From contig QZLA01000226.1 of NCBI GenBank assembly GCA_004796375.1, positions 1-64,000 of the forward strand: 64,000 nucleotides of DNA, written 5' to 3'. A program made the position numbers and the translations under genes. Positions 35,184 to 43,546 of this stretch are shown in pieces. Under the pieces are notes generated by a model. The model was not told the origin of the DNA, did no database searches, and saw only the letters and a program-made list of their open reading frames with translations. The DNA is from Desulfobacteraceae bacterium (GTDB lineage Bacteria > Desulfobacterota > Desulfobacteria > Desulfobacterales > Desulfobacteraceae). The stretch's first letter is position 1; each line of letters opens with the position of its first letter.

Positions 35184-36620
35184 TTATTTCCAGGAAGCCT
35201 GCATGCGGTCCAGTTCTTTGATGACATCCTCCGGCAGGGCAGCCGGTCGGTGTTTCATCTTTTCTATGGTCAGCTCCTGGAGGCGCTGTTCCATTTTCTT
35301 GGCCCCCTTGGTTTTCCAGTTTTCATAGACCTCCCGTTCGAACAGGTCGGAATACTTGATTTTCCTAAAGTTTGCCATGGTGTGGGGATCTGCCAGGTAA
35401 TGGCCGCCCGGGCCGACCCGGTCGATCACATCCAGCGCCAGGGTTTCTGCCGTTACCGGGATTCCCTCCATGTAGTGCTTGACCGATGTGACAATGTCGT
35501 TCACCAGGACCATAAACTCAGGCGATACCAAGTTGCCGTGGTCCATCCAGGAGGAGCAGTCATGGACCAGACCTGATCCGATGGCTGCCGAACTCAGGCA
35601 TTGGAACGCAGCTTCTGCACCTGCCTGGGCATCGCAGAACTTGGCATCCGTGGCCCCGGCCGTACCAAAAAACGGGAGTCCGTAATACTGGGCCATCTGG
35701 GCCAAGGCGCCGGTCATCAGGCTCAATTCGCAGGCGCCATAGGAGAATATGGACGTTTTCATATCCATGATGGTGGTGAAGGCACCGTAAATAAACGGGG
35801 CACCCGGGTTGGCCAGCTGGTGGATCACCAGCCCGCTCAATGATTCGGCACTGCCCTGTACAATGGCACCGGCAAAGGTTGCCGGCGCTGACCCGCAGGC
35901 CTGCGGGGCCGGAAAATTAATCAGTGGGATCTTTTTCTCCGCGCAGAACAGGACCTTGTCCACGGCCGGATCATAATAGACCAGAGGAGAGATGGGCTCA
36001 GAATAGTGGACGATATAGGGGGCCGCCTCAAAGTTTTCCTTTCCACCGCACAGCAGCAGGGCCATTTCGTAGATATCGTTGACGCTGTTGGTGTCCTTGC
36101 AGCAGAAAACCAGTGGTTTCTCACAGAACTGCATGGTATGTCGCGCCACGATCCGGTCGGCAGTATCGGCAGGAACGTCGTCTGCCATGCCGATGGTCAT
36201 ACACCAGTCAAATCCGGGCAGGGCATCACACAAGGCCGCCGTGGTTTCCACGTGATGGCTTTGGAACCGTCCACGCTCATGGGTGACCGGGTCCATATAA
36301 TCGATGCAATCCAGGCTGGGGCCGAAATAGGACTTGTCACGTTCCAGCGTCACGGTCCGTTCTCCGGTTCTCTTACCCAATACCAAGCGGTTCGGGGCTT
36401 TACGGAGTGCATCTTCCACCAGCCAGGCCGGAATATATACACGGTCGCCGTTCACCCGGGCACCGGCACCGGATAGCAGCTCCAGCGCCTTCGGGTGGGT
36501 AAGTTTGATGCCGGTTCTCTCCAGCACCTCCAGCGTGGCCATATGGATCTGGTGGATCTGGTCCTCGTTAATCACCTGGAGCTTTGGTTTAAAATAGAGT
36601 TCGTCTGTGTACATTCCCAT
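35184..36620 (-). CDS. MttB-superfamily (non-pyrrolysine) trimethylamine/betaine methyltransferase
   Basis: This 478-residue protein is of the MttB superfamily, which moves a methyl group from a quaternary or tertiary amine to a corrinoid protein. The archaeal trimethylamine enzymes carry an in-frame amber codon for pyrrolysine. This frame is uninterrupted, so it belongs to the non-Pyl branch that demethylates glycine betaine, proline betaine, carnitine or similar compounds. AAGGAGA precedes the ATG. The gene follows the racemase-family gene after 36 bases under a predicted sigma-54 promoter. No corrinoid protein or second methyltransferase is in the window. Which amine is used is unknown. 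Confidence 0.88.
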   Translation of the reverse strand: MGMYTDELYFKPKLQVINEDQIHQIHMATLEVLERTGIKLTHPKALELLSGAGARVNGDRVYIPAWLVEDALRKAPNRLVLGKRTGERTVTLERDKSYFGPSLDCIDYMDPVTHERGRFQSHHVETTAALCDALPGFDWCMTIGMADDVPADTADRIVARHTMQFCEKPLVFCCKDTNSVNDIYEMALLLCGGKENFEAAPYIVHYSEPISPLVYYDPAVDKVLFCAEKKIPLINFPAPQACGSAPATFAGAIVQGSAESLSGLVIHQLANPGAPFIYGAFTTIMDMKTSIFSYGACELSLMTGALAQMAQYYGLPFFGTAGATDAKFCDAQAGAEAAFQCLSSAAIGSGLVHDCSSWMDHGNLVSPEFMVLVNDIVTSVKHYMEGIPVTAETLALDVIDRVGPGGHYLADPHTMANFRKIKYSDLFEREVYENWKTKGAKKMEQRLQELTIEKMKHRPAALPEDVIKELDRMQASWK

Positions 36621-36656
36621 GGTGTTGGTCTCCTTGTCTGTATGCGTATTGGCTAA

Positions 36657-37442
36657 TTATACATGTCCGTAATAGTCTCTGTGGGCAACCACCGAATAGG
36701 CATAATCCAGTATGGTTCCCCATGAAAATACCGGCAGGTCGACCTCCCGTTGGATGGCCCGTGCAAAGGGCTGCATCCCGGTACACTCCAGCATGATGGC
36801 ACCGATACTCGGGTTGGTTTTACAAAAATCCACGCAGGCATTGACCATCTGCTGCTCCTGAATGTCATAGGCGGCTTCGGGTTTTTCCGGTCTGACCTCC
36901 CAGCTCCATAGCTTGTCCAGTTCGGTGCAGCCGTAGTCGTCGCTGGCACCGGCGATAATGTAGTTGGAGTCCGGCACGATCCCCACCTTTTCCAGGTGGG
37001 CGGGGGTCAGGAATTGTTTCTGGTAACACAGGATACCCACATCCTTTTTGGGGCCGATCAGCTGCTGGATAAAGGGAACCTGAAGCAGGCTGGACATGAA
37101 CACCGGGATATCCACGCAGTCAGTAACCTCCGGCTGGAAGTAGGCAAAATACCCGCACTCAGCGGCAATCGCGCGGCATCCCATCCGCTCAAGGCGTTTG
37201 GCTGCTTTGAGAATAGGGTCCAGGCAGGGGGATTTGTCCTCGTGCCACAGCAGTTGTTTGATATCGATCCCTTCGACGATATCGTACTGAACAGGAAAGG
37301 GGAAGGCGCTGGCATTCCTGACATCGCCGGGAAATCCGGGATAAACGTCATCCAGGATCATGATACCGATCCCCATACCATAACAGGTGTGGTTTTTCCG
37401 GGTATAAATGTGTTTTATCCCAAAATCTCTGTTTTGATGCAT
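36657..37442 (-). CDS. Asp/Glu racemase-superfamily protein
   Basis: This 261-residue protein has the aspartate/glutamate/hydantoin racemase fold with two candidate catalytic Cys residues: one in AAECGYFAYFQ (about 95) and one in MLECTGMQPFA (about 219). Such proteins invert or isomerise carboxylates; some are decarboxylases or maleate isomerases. It is the first gene after the sigma-54 promoter and immediately precedes the MttB-like gene. It may prepare the right stereoisomer of a quaternary amine or act on a demethylated amino acid. The family is clear and the reaction is inferred. Confidence 0.82.
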   Translation of the reverse strand: MHQNRDFGIKHIYTRKNHTCYGMGIGIMILDDVYPGFPGDVRNASAFPFPVQYDIVEGIDIKQLLWHEDKSPCLDPILKAAKRLERMGCRAIAAECGYFAYFQPEVTDCVDIPVFMSSLLQVPFIQQLIGPKKDVGILCYQKQFLTPAHLEKVGIVPDSNYIIAGASDDYGCTELDKLWSWEVRPEKPEAAYDIQEQQMVNACVDFCKTNPSIGAIMLECTGMQPFARAIQREVDLPVFSWGTILDYAYSVVAHRDYYGHV

Positions 37443-37492
37443 GATGGTCTTCTCCTTGACTGGTTAATGGTGTGGTTCTTCAGGAAGTAGAC

Positions 37493-37508
37493 TGCAACAG
37501 CTGTACCA
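37493..37508 (-). promoter_or_regulatory. Sigma-54 (-24/-12) promoter of the racemase/mttB operon
   Basis: On the minus strand TGGTAC-N5-TTGCAG (reading 37508 to 37493) matches the sigma-54 consensus TGGCAC-N5-TTGCA with one change and the strict 5-base spacing. Transcription would start near 37482, about 40 bases before the racemase ATG. The gene directly upstream encodes a sigma-54 activator, which fits. Confidence 0.75.
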
Positions 37509-37529
37509 GAAGGGGGTGGGATACCCAAG

Positions 37530-37555
37530 ACCCTTAAAGGCCATGCTTTCAGGGT
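37530..37555 (-). promoter_or_regulatory. Candidate upstream activator site
   Basis: The inverted repeat ACCCTTAAAG-N6-CTTTCAGGGT matches in 9 of 10 arm positions and is centred about 60 bases upstream of the predicted start of transcription. This is the expected kind of binding site for a dimeric Fis-type activator, though somewhat close to the promoter. Confidence 0.5.
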
Positions 37556-37590
37556 GATTCGGCTCAAAAGAGGGGTAGAGAAATAACCCC

Positions 37591-37616
37591 AATAAATCAA
37601 ATTTTTTTGATTTATT
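37591..37616 (+). terminator. AT-rich hairpin downstream of the activator gene
   Basis: AATAAATCAAA (37591-37601), a TTTT loop and TTTGATTTATT (37606-37616) form a perfect 11-base stem. A long T-tract follows on the plus strand. For the minus-strand activator gene ending at 37629 it lies 12 bases after the stop, preceded by the matching A-tract. It could help separate the activator transcript from the sigma-54 promoter. Confidence 0.45.
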
Positions 37617-37628
37617 TTTTTCTCTTTT

Positions 37629-39137
37629 TTATAAATTTGACAATTTTGATTTGAGCAGCGGTTTAAAATCTGCTGCCTGGATCCCATACTTCTTCAGTTT
37701 ATAATGCAGAAGCTGGGGGGAAAGCTTCAGCTCCCTGGCCGCCCGGGCCACATTGCCGTGGGTATGGTTCAGGATGTTTCGTATCACCCGGATTTCATGG
37801 GATTGACGGCTTTCGGAAAGGGCTTCTCCAGGCTCAGGCAGGGGAGTCTGTTGCGGTATGCCGGTCCGGGCCACAGAGGGAAGATCCCCGATATGAACCG
37901 AGAGGTGCCGGGTCAGGATGGTTTGATAATCTTTGACCATGTTCATGGCGCCCTCAATCACATGCTCCAGTTCACGGACATTGCCCTGCCAGGAATAGGA
38001 TCTGAACAGGTGCATCACCTCCGGAGACACCGAGTGAACGGTTTTGCCCATGATCCGGTTAAACTTGCTGATAAAATGAAACAGCAGGGGGTCCATATCT
38101 TCGCTTCGTTCCCTGAGCGGTGGAATCCGGATGAATACGACCCCCAGACGGTATAAAAGATCGGCTCGAAGACTGCCACGGGTAACCGCATCATGGGGAT
38201 CCTCATTCACCGAGCTGATGATTTTCAGATCCAGCAAGGTTTCTTCCAGCGCCCCGACCCGTCTGATTTTTCGTTCCTGGAGCACCCGAAGCAGCTTTGC
38301 CTGAAGCCCCATGGGCATGGAGTTGATCTCATCGAGAAACAGGGTACCGCCGTTGGCTTTTTGAAACAGGCCGGGTTTGTCCGTTGAGCCGGTAAAGGCA
38401 CCTTTTGCCGTACCAAACAGGATCCCCTCCAGCAGGTTTTCAGGGATGGCGGCGCAGTTCAGCGCCACATAGGGATACTGTCGTCGGCTGCTCTTGTTGT
38501 GTATGGACTGGGCAAAAAGCTCCTTACCGGTTCCGGTCTCTCCAAAGAGCATGACCGTGGATGCAGATCCGGAGGCCAGCCTGGAGGCCTCGACCGCATC
38601 CAGAAAGCCTGGCGACTGTCCGATAATGTCGTCAAATGTATAGCGCGTGCCATTCCCCAGGTCATTGATACTGGTTTTGAGATGAGAGCGGTCGCTTTCC
38701 CTGATGTACTGTATTTTCTCCGGAACCCTGAAGGATTCCATATCCTGTTCCAGCAAGCTGTAGGCCCGGATAAAACACACGGTGCCGATCAGTTTTCCGC
38801 GGGCATGGAGGGGAACCACATTGTGGATGGAGTTGACCACCTTGCCCTTGGAGGTCCGGTAAAAGCAGGGGATGTTATTGACCCGCTTTCCGGTTTTCAG
38901 GCATGCCGTGGCCGGGCTTTCATCCGCGTCGACCCGGTATACCTCCCTGACGCTTTTCCCGATCACCTGGGACAGGTTCAGGTCATCCAGCTTTTCCTGC
39001 AGGTGATTCATGTACAGGATAACCCCTTGGTCATCGGTCACAATCACCCCTTCATGAAACTGCTCCAGCAGTGGGAAAAAGGTGATCTGGGAAGGATCGA
39101 TATCCGGGAAGAGCTGCTTGAATTCGGGTGTGGTCAT
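37629..39137 (-). CDS. Sigma-54-dependent transcriptional activator (PAS-AAA+-Fis)
   Basis: This 502-residue activator has a PAS sensor (about 20-125), an AAA+ domain (about 170-400) with Walker A GETGTGKE and Walker B GGTLFLDEI, and a C-terminal Fis-type helix-turn-helix (about 455-490, GNVARAARELKLSPQLLHYKLKKYGI). The sigma-54-contact loop is GAFTGS in place of the usual GAFTGA. There is no receiver domain, so it senses a small molecule directly. It starts 4 bases after the RND gene stop, and the predicted sigma-54 promoter lies just downstream. It most likely switches on the racemase/mttB operon in response to the amine substrate. Confidence 0.92.
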   Translation of the reverse strand: MTTPEFKQLFPDIDPSQITFFPLLEQFHEGVIVTDDQGVILYMNHLQEKLDDLNLSQVIGKSVREVYRVDADESPATACLKTGKRVNNIPCFYRTSKGKVVNSIHNVVPLHARGKLIGTVCFIRAYSLLEQDMESFRVPEKIQYIRESDRSHLKTSINDLGNGTRYTFDDIIGQSPGFLDAVEASRLASGSASTVMLFGETGTGKELFAQSIHNKSSRRQYPYVALNCAAIPENLLEGILFGTAKGAFTGSTDKPGLFQKANGGTLFLDEINSMPMGLQAKLLRVLQERKIRRVGALEETLLDLKIISSVNEDPHDAVTRGSLRADLLYRLGVVFIRIPPLRERSEDMDPLLFHFISKFNRIMGKTVHSVSPEVMHLFRSYSWQGNVRELEHVIEGAMNMVKDYQTILTRHLSVHIGDLPSVARTGIPQQTPLPEPGEALSESRQSHEIRVIRNILNHTHGNVARAARELKLSPQLLHYKLKKYGIQAADFKPLLKSKLSNL

Positions 39138-39141
39138 CGGC

Positions 39142-42100
39142 TCAATTCCTGGTTTCTCTTATTCTCACCGGCTCCTGCTTATATTCAAGCGGTTCGTGCG
39201 TTACGGCAGCCGGTGGGGAAGGTCCATAAATCCATTTAAATACCCGGATGACATCTTCAAGGATCATATAGAGGCAAGGCACCATGACCAGGGTGATAAA
39301 GGTGGCAAAAAGGATACCGAATCCCAGGGAGATGGCCATGGGGATGAGGAACTTTGCCTGGCGGGAGGTTTCCAGGATAATGGGCGCCAGGCCGCCGCAG
39401 GTGGTCAGCGTTGTCAGCAGAATGGGCCTGAATCGCTGAACACCGGCCATGCGGACCGCATCCTTGAGCAGCATACCCTCCCGACGCCGGCGATTGGCAA
39501 AATCGATCAGGACGAGCGAGTCGTTGATCACCACACCGGTCATGGCCACCAAACCGAACAGGCTCATCACGGACAGGGAGTATCCCATGATCAGGTGACC
39601 GGCCACTGCGCCGACCATGCCGAAGGGGATACAGAACATGATGATCAAGGGCTGAAAATAGCTCTTAAACGGAATGGCCAGGAGCGCAAAAATACACACC
39701 AGGGCTATCAGCAGCCCTTTCATGAGCACCTTGATGCTGTCCCGGATACTGGCCTGGTGTCCCCGGAAGGTATAAGAGAGCCCCGGATACATACTGACCA
39801 GTTCCGGCAGGATCTGCTTTTTCATATCTGAAATCACGTTTTCCGCCTCACTGGGCGGCCTGACATTGGCGGTGACCGAGGTGATCCGTTTTCCATCCAC
39901 CCGCCGGATGGAGGTAAATGCCCTGTCGATTTCGATTCTGACCGCATCCCTGAGCATGATCTCTCCCTGGGGGCTTTTCAGTACCAGGTTTTCCAGGGAT
40001 ATCAAAGCGTTGCGTTCTGCTTCGGGCAGCCGGACCCGGACCGTAATCTCATTGCGGTCCCGCTGGTTCCTGACGGCATTAAATCCCTGGAATGCTCCGC
40101 GGATCTGCAGTGCGACTTCCCGGGATGTCAAACCCATACGTTTTCCGGCATCGTTCAGGGAGAAGTTATACTGCAGTTTGCCTTTTGCAGATCCGTCATC
40201 AATATCATGAACAATGGTATAGGATGACAGCTTTTCTGCCAATAGGGTGCCGGCCTTCTCCAGAAGGTCATTGTCCCGGTGGCTCAAAGATACGGTCAGG
40301 TTTTTACCTGATCCCGGTCCGCCCCGGTTGGATTGGAATGATATGGATTCGATCCCCATTGGCCGGCCCACACGATCCTGCCACAGGCGGGTGACGTTTG
40401 ACGTACTCTTCGGCCGGATTTCCGGCGGAACCAGGAACACCCTTACCCGTACCCGGTTGTTCCTGACTTCGGAAAAGATACCGGTGGAGAGGGATTCGGA
40501 ACCGTTTTCCTCAACAACCGCCTTGGCATGGTTGACCAGTTCCTGCTCGATGCGGATCACTTCCGAAATTGGTGCACCAAACGGCAGGTTCGCCTCAACA
40601 AAGGCGTAGTCAGACTCAATTCTGGGGAACAGGACCATACCCATACGCCCGGAGGAGACATAACCGGCGGTGATCATGAGCAGGGCCATTCCAAAGGCGA
40701 TGACGGCATATCTATAAGAGATGGTCAGGGACAGGAACGGGCCGTAAACCTTTTTTACAAAGGCGATGAATTTTTTCGAAAACCATGCCTGTCCCTGCTC
40801 AAGATAGTTCAGGGGCCAGAAAAGCGGCCTGCCTTTCTGGTGGCCCAGGTGGGCCGGCAGGATAAACAGGCTTTCAATGAGGGACACGCCGAAAACTGCA
40901 ATCACCACGTAGGGGATGGTATGGAACACCTTACCGATGATGCCCGGAACAAACAGCAGGGGAATAAAGGTGATCATATTGGTGATGACGGAGAATACCA
41001 CGGGCATGGCGATTTCCCGGGTACCTTCGATGGCCGAACGAAGCATCGGCACCCCCTCCTTTCGACGGGCATAGATGTTCTCGCCCACCACGACCGCATC
41101 ATCGACCACGATTCCCAGAGTGACGATAAAGGCAAACATGCTGACCATGTTGATAGAAAAAGAAGTGGGGGACAAAAACAGGAAGGATCCCAGAAAGGAG
41201 ATGGGAATCCCCAGGCTGACCCAGAAGGCCAGACGGATCTCAAGGAACAGGGCCAGGAAGATAAACACCAGGCTCAGCCCGATATAGGCGTTCCTTAACA
41301 GAAGGTCTGCCCTTTGGTTGAAGATATTGGACAGGTCTCGGATCTGGTCCAGGTGAATACCCGGAGGGAGGTCGGCATTGATCTCCTCGATCGCTTTCTT
41401 GCCTGCCCCGGCAACCTGGATGGGGGTCTGGTCACCCACCCGGTAGATTTCGATCAGTACCGCCCGTTTTCCGTTATAGGATGCCCAGGCATCTGTATCC
41501 TCGAATCCCTCTTTGACCAGTGCGATGTCCTCGAGCAGGATTTTAGACCCGTCAGCCAGGGAGATGATGGGAAGCTGGGCATATTCGGTGGCATAATCCT
41601 TCCGGTCATTGATGCGCAGCAGGATATCCCCGCCCCGGGTTTTGATGCTTCCCCCGGCAGAGTCGACCGATGCCCGGGCAAGCGCCTGGGCCACATCCTG
41701 GAGGGTGAGGTTATAACGCCGCAGGGCAGCCTGGTCGACTTCCACATGAATCTCCTGGTCCCGGATGCCCTCCAGCTCCACCTGGGTGATCTCTTCAATG
41801 GCCAGGAACCGGTCCCGAACCTGGTCGGCCAGGCGCCGCATGGTGATTTCATCCGTATCCCCGAAAAGGGCCAGCCGGAGGACTTCGCGCTTGCGCACGG
41901 CAATGGATACCTGGGGGTCTTCCGCATTTTCAGGAAGGGTTGAGATGCGATCCACTTCGCTTTTGATCTCCTGCCACAGGCGGTTGATATCCGTATCCTC
42001 CAAAGCCAGGACACTGATACTGGCATGGCCTTCGCTGGCCGTGGAAGAGATCTCATCGATGCCTTCAAGGTCCTGGATCGCCTCTTCGATGGACAGGATG

Positions 42101-42333
42101 ATTCCGCTCTCCACCTCTTCCGGGCTGGCGCCCGGGTAGGATACGGAAACAGAGATCCTGTCCAGGTCAAATTCAGGGAACACCTCCTGCTTGATCTGGA
42201 ACCCCATAAACAGCCCGCCGATAAGGAGAATGAACATCAGCAGGTTGGCCGCTACGGAGTTGCCGGCCATCCAGGAGATGGCGCCGCGTGTGCGCAGCCC
42301 TTCAGGGGTCAACTCTTTTGGGGATGGCGTCAT
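39142..42333 (-). CDS. RND-family efflux pump inner-membrane transporter
   Basis: This 1063-residue proton-driven pump is of the AcrB/MexB (HAE) superfamily, the expected length. It has twelve membrane helices and two large periplasmic loops. The proton-relay Asp pair is in TM4 (GIVVDDAVVVGENI), and GVVINDSLVLIDFANRRR marks the second half. It overlaps the HlyD-type gene by 4 bases (ATGA) and completes a tripartite system with the TolC-like protein. The substrate is unknown; the Asp pair and general sequence favour organic compounds over metals. Confidence 0.93.
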   Translation of the reverse strand: MTPSPKELTPEGLRTRGAISWMAGNSVAANLLMFILLIGGLFMGFQIKQEVFPEFDLDRISVSVSYPGASPEEVESGIILSIEEAIQDLEGIDEISSTASEGHASISVLALEDTDINRLWQEIKSEVDRISTLPENAEDPQVSIAVRKREVLRLALFGDTDEITMRRLADQVRDRFLAIEEITQVELEGIRDQEIHVEVDQAALRRYNLTLQDVAQALARASVDSAGGSIKTRGGDILLRINDRKDYATEYAQLPIISLADGSKILLEDIALVKEGFEDTDAWASYNGKRAVLIEIYRVGDQTPIQVAGAGKKAIEEINADLPPGIHLDQIRDLSNIFNQRADLLLRNAYIGLSLVFIFLALFLEIRLAFWVSLGIPISFLGSFLFLSPTSFSINMVSMFAFIVTLGIVVDDAVVVGENIYARRKEGVPMLRSAIEGTREIAMPVVFSVITNMITFIPLLFVPGIIGKVFHTIPYVVIAVFGVSLIESLFILPAHLGHQKGRPLFWPLNYLEQGQAWFSKKFIAFVKKVYGPFLSLTISYRYAVIAFGMALLMITAGYVSSGRMGMVLFPRIESDYAFVEANLPFGAPISEVIRIEQELVNHAKAVVEENGSESLSTGIFSEVRNNRVRVRVFLVPPEIRPKSTSNVTRLWQDRVGRPMGIESISFQSNRGGPGSGKNLTVSLSHRDNDLLEKAGTLLAEKLSSYTIVHDIDDGSAKGKLQYNFSLNDAGKRMGLTSREVALQIRGAFQGFNAVRNQRDRNEITVRVRLPEAERNALISLENLVLKSPQGEIMLRDAVRIEIDRAFTSIRRVDGKRITSVTANVRPPSEAENVISDMKKQILPELVSMYPGLSYTFRGHQASIRDSIKVLMKGLLIALVCIFALLAIPFKSYFQPLIIMFCIPFGMVGAVAGHLIMGYSLSVMSLFGLVAMTGVVINDSLVLIDFANRRRREGMLLKDAVRMAGVQRFRPILLTTLTTCGGLAPIILETSRQAKFLIPMAISLGFGILFATFITLVMVPCLYMILEDVIRVFKWIYGPSPPAAVTHEPLEYKQEPVRIRETRN

Positions 42334-43526
42334 GACTGCTCCCCTGGTCGCCGAAGTGCCATCCCGGATACCGGTATGGGCAGATCCGTGATCACAATCT
42401 CATCTCCGGGGTTCAAGCCTGTGGAGACATAGAGGGTCTGTTTTTCCTTGAACCGGATACTGACATTCCGGATATCCAGAAGGCCATTCTGGTATACCCA
42501 TACGGTGTCCCCCTCTCTTAAGGCCAACCGGGGAAGGGCATATACATCCTTAAGGGAACGGCCAAATATATCGACATGGACGTAATCATTGAGCATGAGC
42601 GGGTGGTCAGCGCCGTTGAGCAGGTTCAGCGGATCATTGACCTTGATGATCATACCGGCCATGCGGCTCTTTTCATTGATTTTCCCGGTGCTCCCATGAA
42701 CCAGGCCTTCCCAGGTATTGGTACCGGATTGGGACCTGATCAGTGCGCGGCAGCAGGAATCGGTTTCAAGATCAATCGCATTGAGCAGGTCCAGGGGGAC
42801 CAGTGCTTCCACCTTGAAGCGGTCATAATCCACCAGGGTGGCCAGGGTTTCCTGGGTGGAGACCCTTGAAGACACAGAGAGATTTTCCTCCAGGACCAGT
42901 GCATTGAATGGTGAGAAGACCCGTGTGCGATCCTGGTTGAGTCTGGCCTGCTCCAGGTCGGCGCGGGCATTGTCCACAGCCGCCTGTGCAGCCATGAGCT
43001 GTGGTTTTCTCAGGCTTAAATCCGTGGCCTGGATATTTTCGTTGGCTGCTTCATTGATCATTCTCAATGCTTCCCTGGCAATGGATTGGTTGCCCTGCTC
43101 GATGGCAAGATCTGCCAGGGCTTTGTCCAGGGCACTTTGTGCCTTCTTGCGGGCAATCTTGTAATCCGTGGGATCAATGGTCAGCAGAAGATCCCCTTTT
43201 TTGAGCAGTCCTCCCTGTTCGAGTTTCGGCGAGATCCAGATGACTTCACCGGCGACCCTGGATTTCAGGGAAAGGGTTTGATCCGGTTTAACGGTTCCCA
43301 TGACCTGGATCACCTGCTGGTGGTGCTTTGGGAAAACCTTGACCGTTTCTACAACAGGGGGGCGGGGTTTGGGTCGCTTTTTTTTCATCTTAGGAGCGGA
43401 CTGTTTGAAATGGGTCCATCCGGCTGCTCCGGCAGCTATAAAAAGGAGGGGAAGTAAAATTCTTATCAGCAGTTTCAATGTCCGAAACGAGTTGGTTCGG
43501 GGTAGTGGTTTGTCTTGTTCATCCAT
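42330..43526 (-). CDS. RND periplasmic adaptor protein (HlyD/AcrA-type membrane-fusion protein)
   Basis: This 398-residue adaptor has an N-terminal membrane anchor (LKLLIRILLPLLFIAAGAAGWTHF), a lipoyl-like half (VMGTVKPDQTLSLKSRVAGEVIW and the later VFSPFNALVLEENL), a coiled-coil hairpin (about 130-220) and beta-barrel and membrane-proximal domains. It links the RND pump to the outer-membrane channel. It starts 20 bases after the outer-membrane gene stop and overlaps the pump gene. Confidence 0.92.
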   Translation of the reverse strand: MDEQDKPLPRTNSFRTLKLLIRILLPLLFIAAGAAGWTHFKQSAPKMKKKRPKPRPPVVETVKVFPKHHQQVIQVMGTVKPDQTLSLKSRVAGEVIWISPKLEQGGLLKKGDLLLTIDPTDYKIARKKAQSALDKALADLAIEQGNQSIAREALRMINEAANENIQATDLSLRKPQLMAAQAAVDNARADLEQARLNQDRTRVFSPFNALVLEENLSVSSRVSTQETLATLVDYDRFKVEALVPLDLLNAIDLETDSCCRALIRSQSGTNTWEGLVHGSTGKINEKSRMAGMIIKVNDPLNLLNGADHPLMLNDYVHVDIFGRSLKDVYALPRLALREGDTVWVYQNGLLDIRNVSIRFKEKQTLYVSTGLNPGDEIVITDLPIPVSGMALRRPGEQS

Positions 43527-43546
43527 GATGACGTCCTGTTTGCAAA

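Noticed and set aside
37591-37625. Possible promoter in the A/T-rich stretch before the racemase gene
   Set aside because: The sequence is a palindromic hairpin and the nearby sigma-54 site explains expression better.
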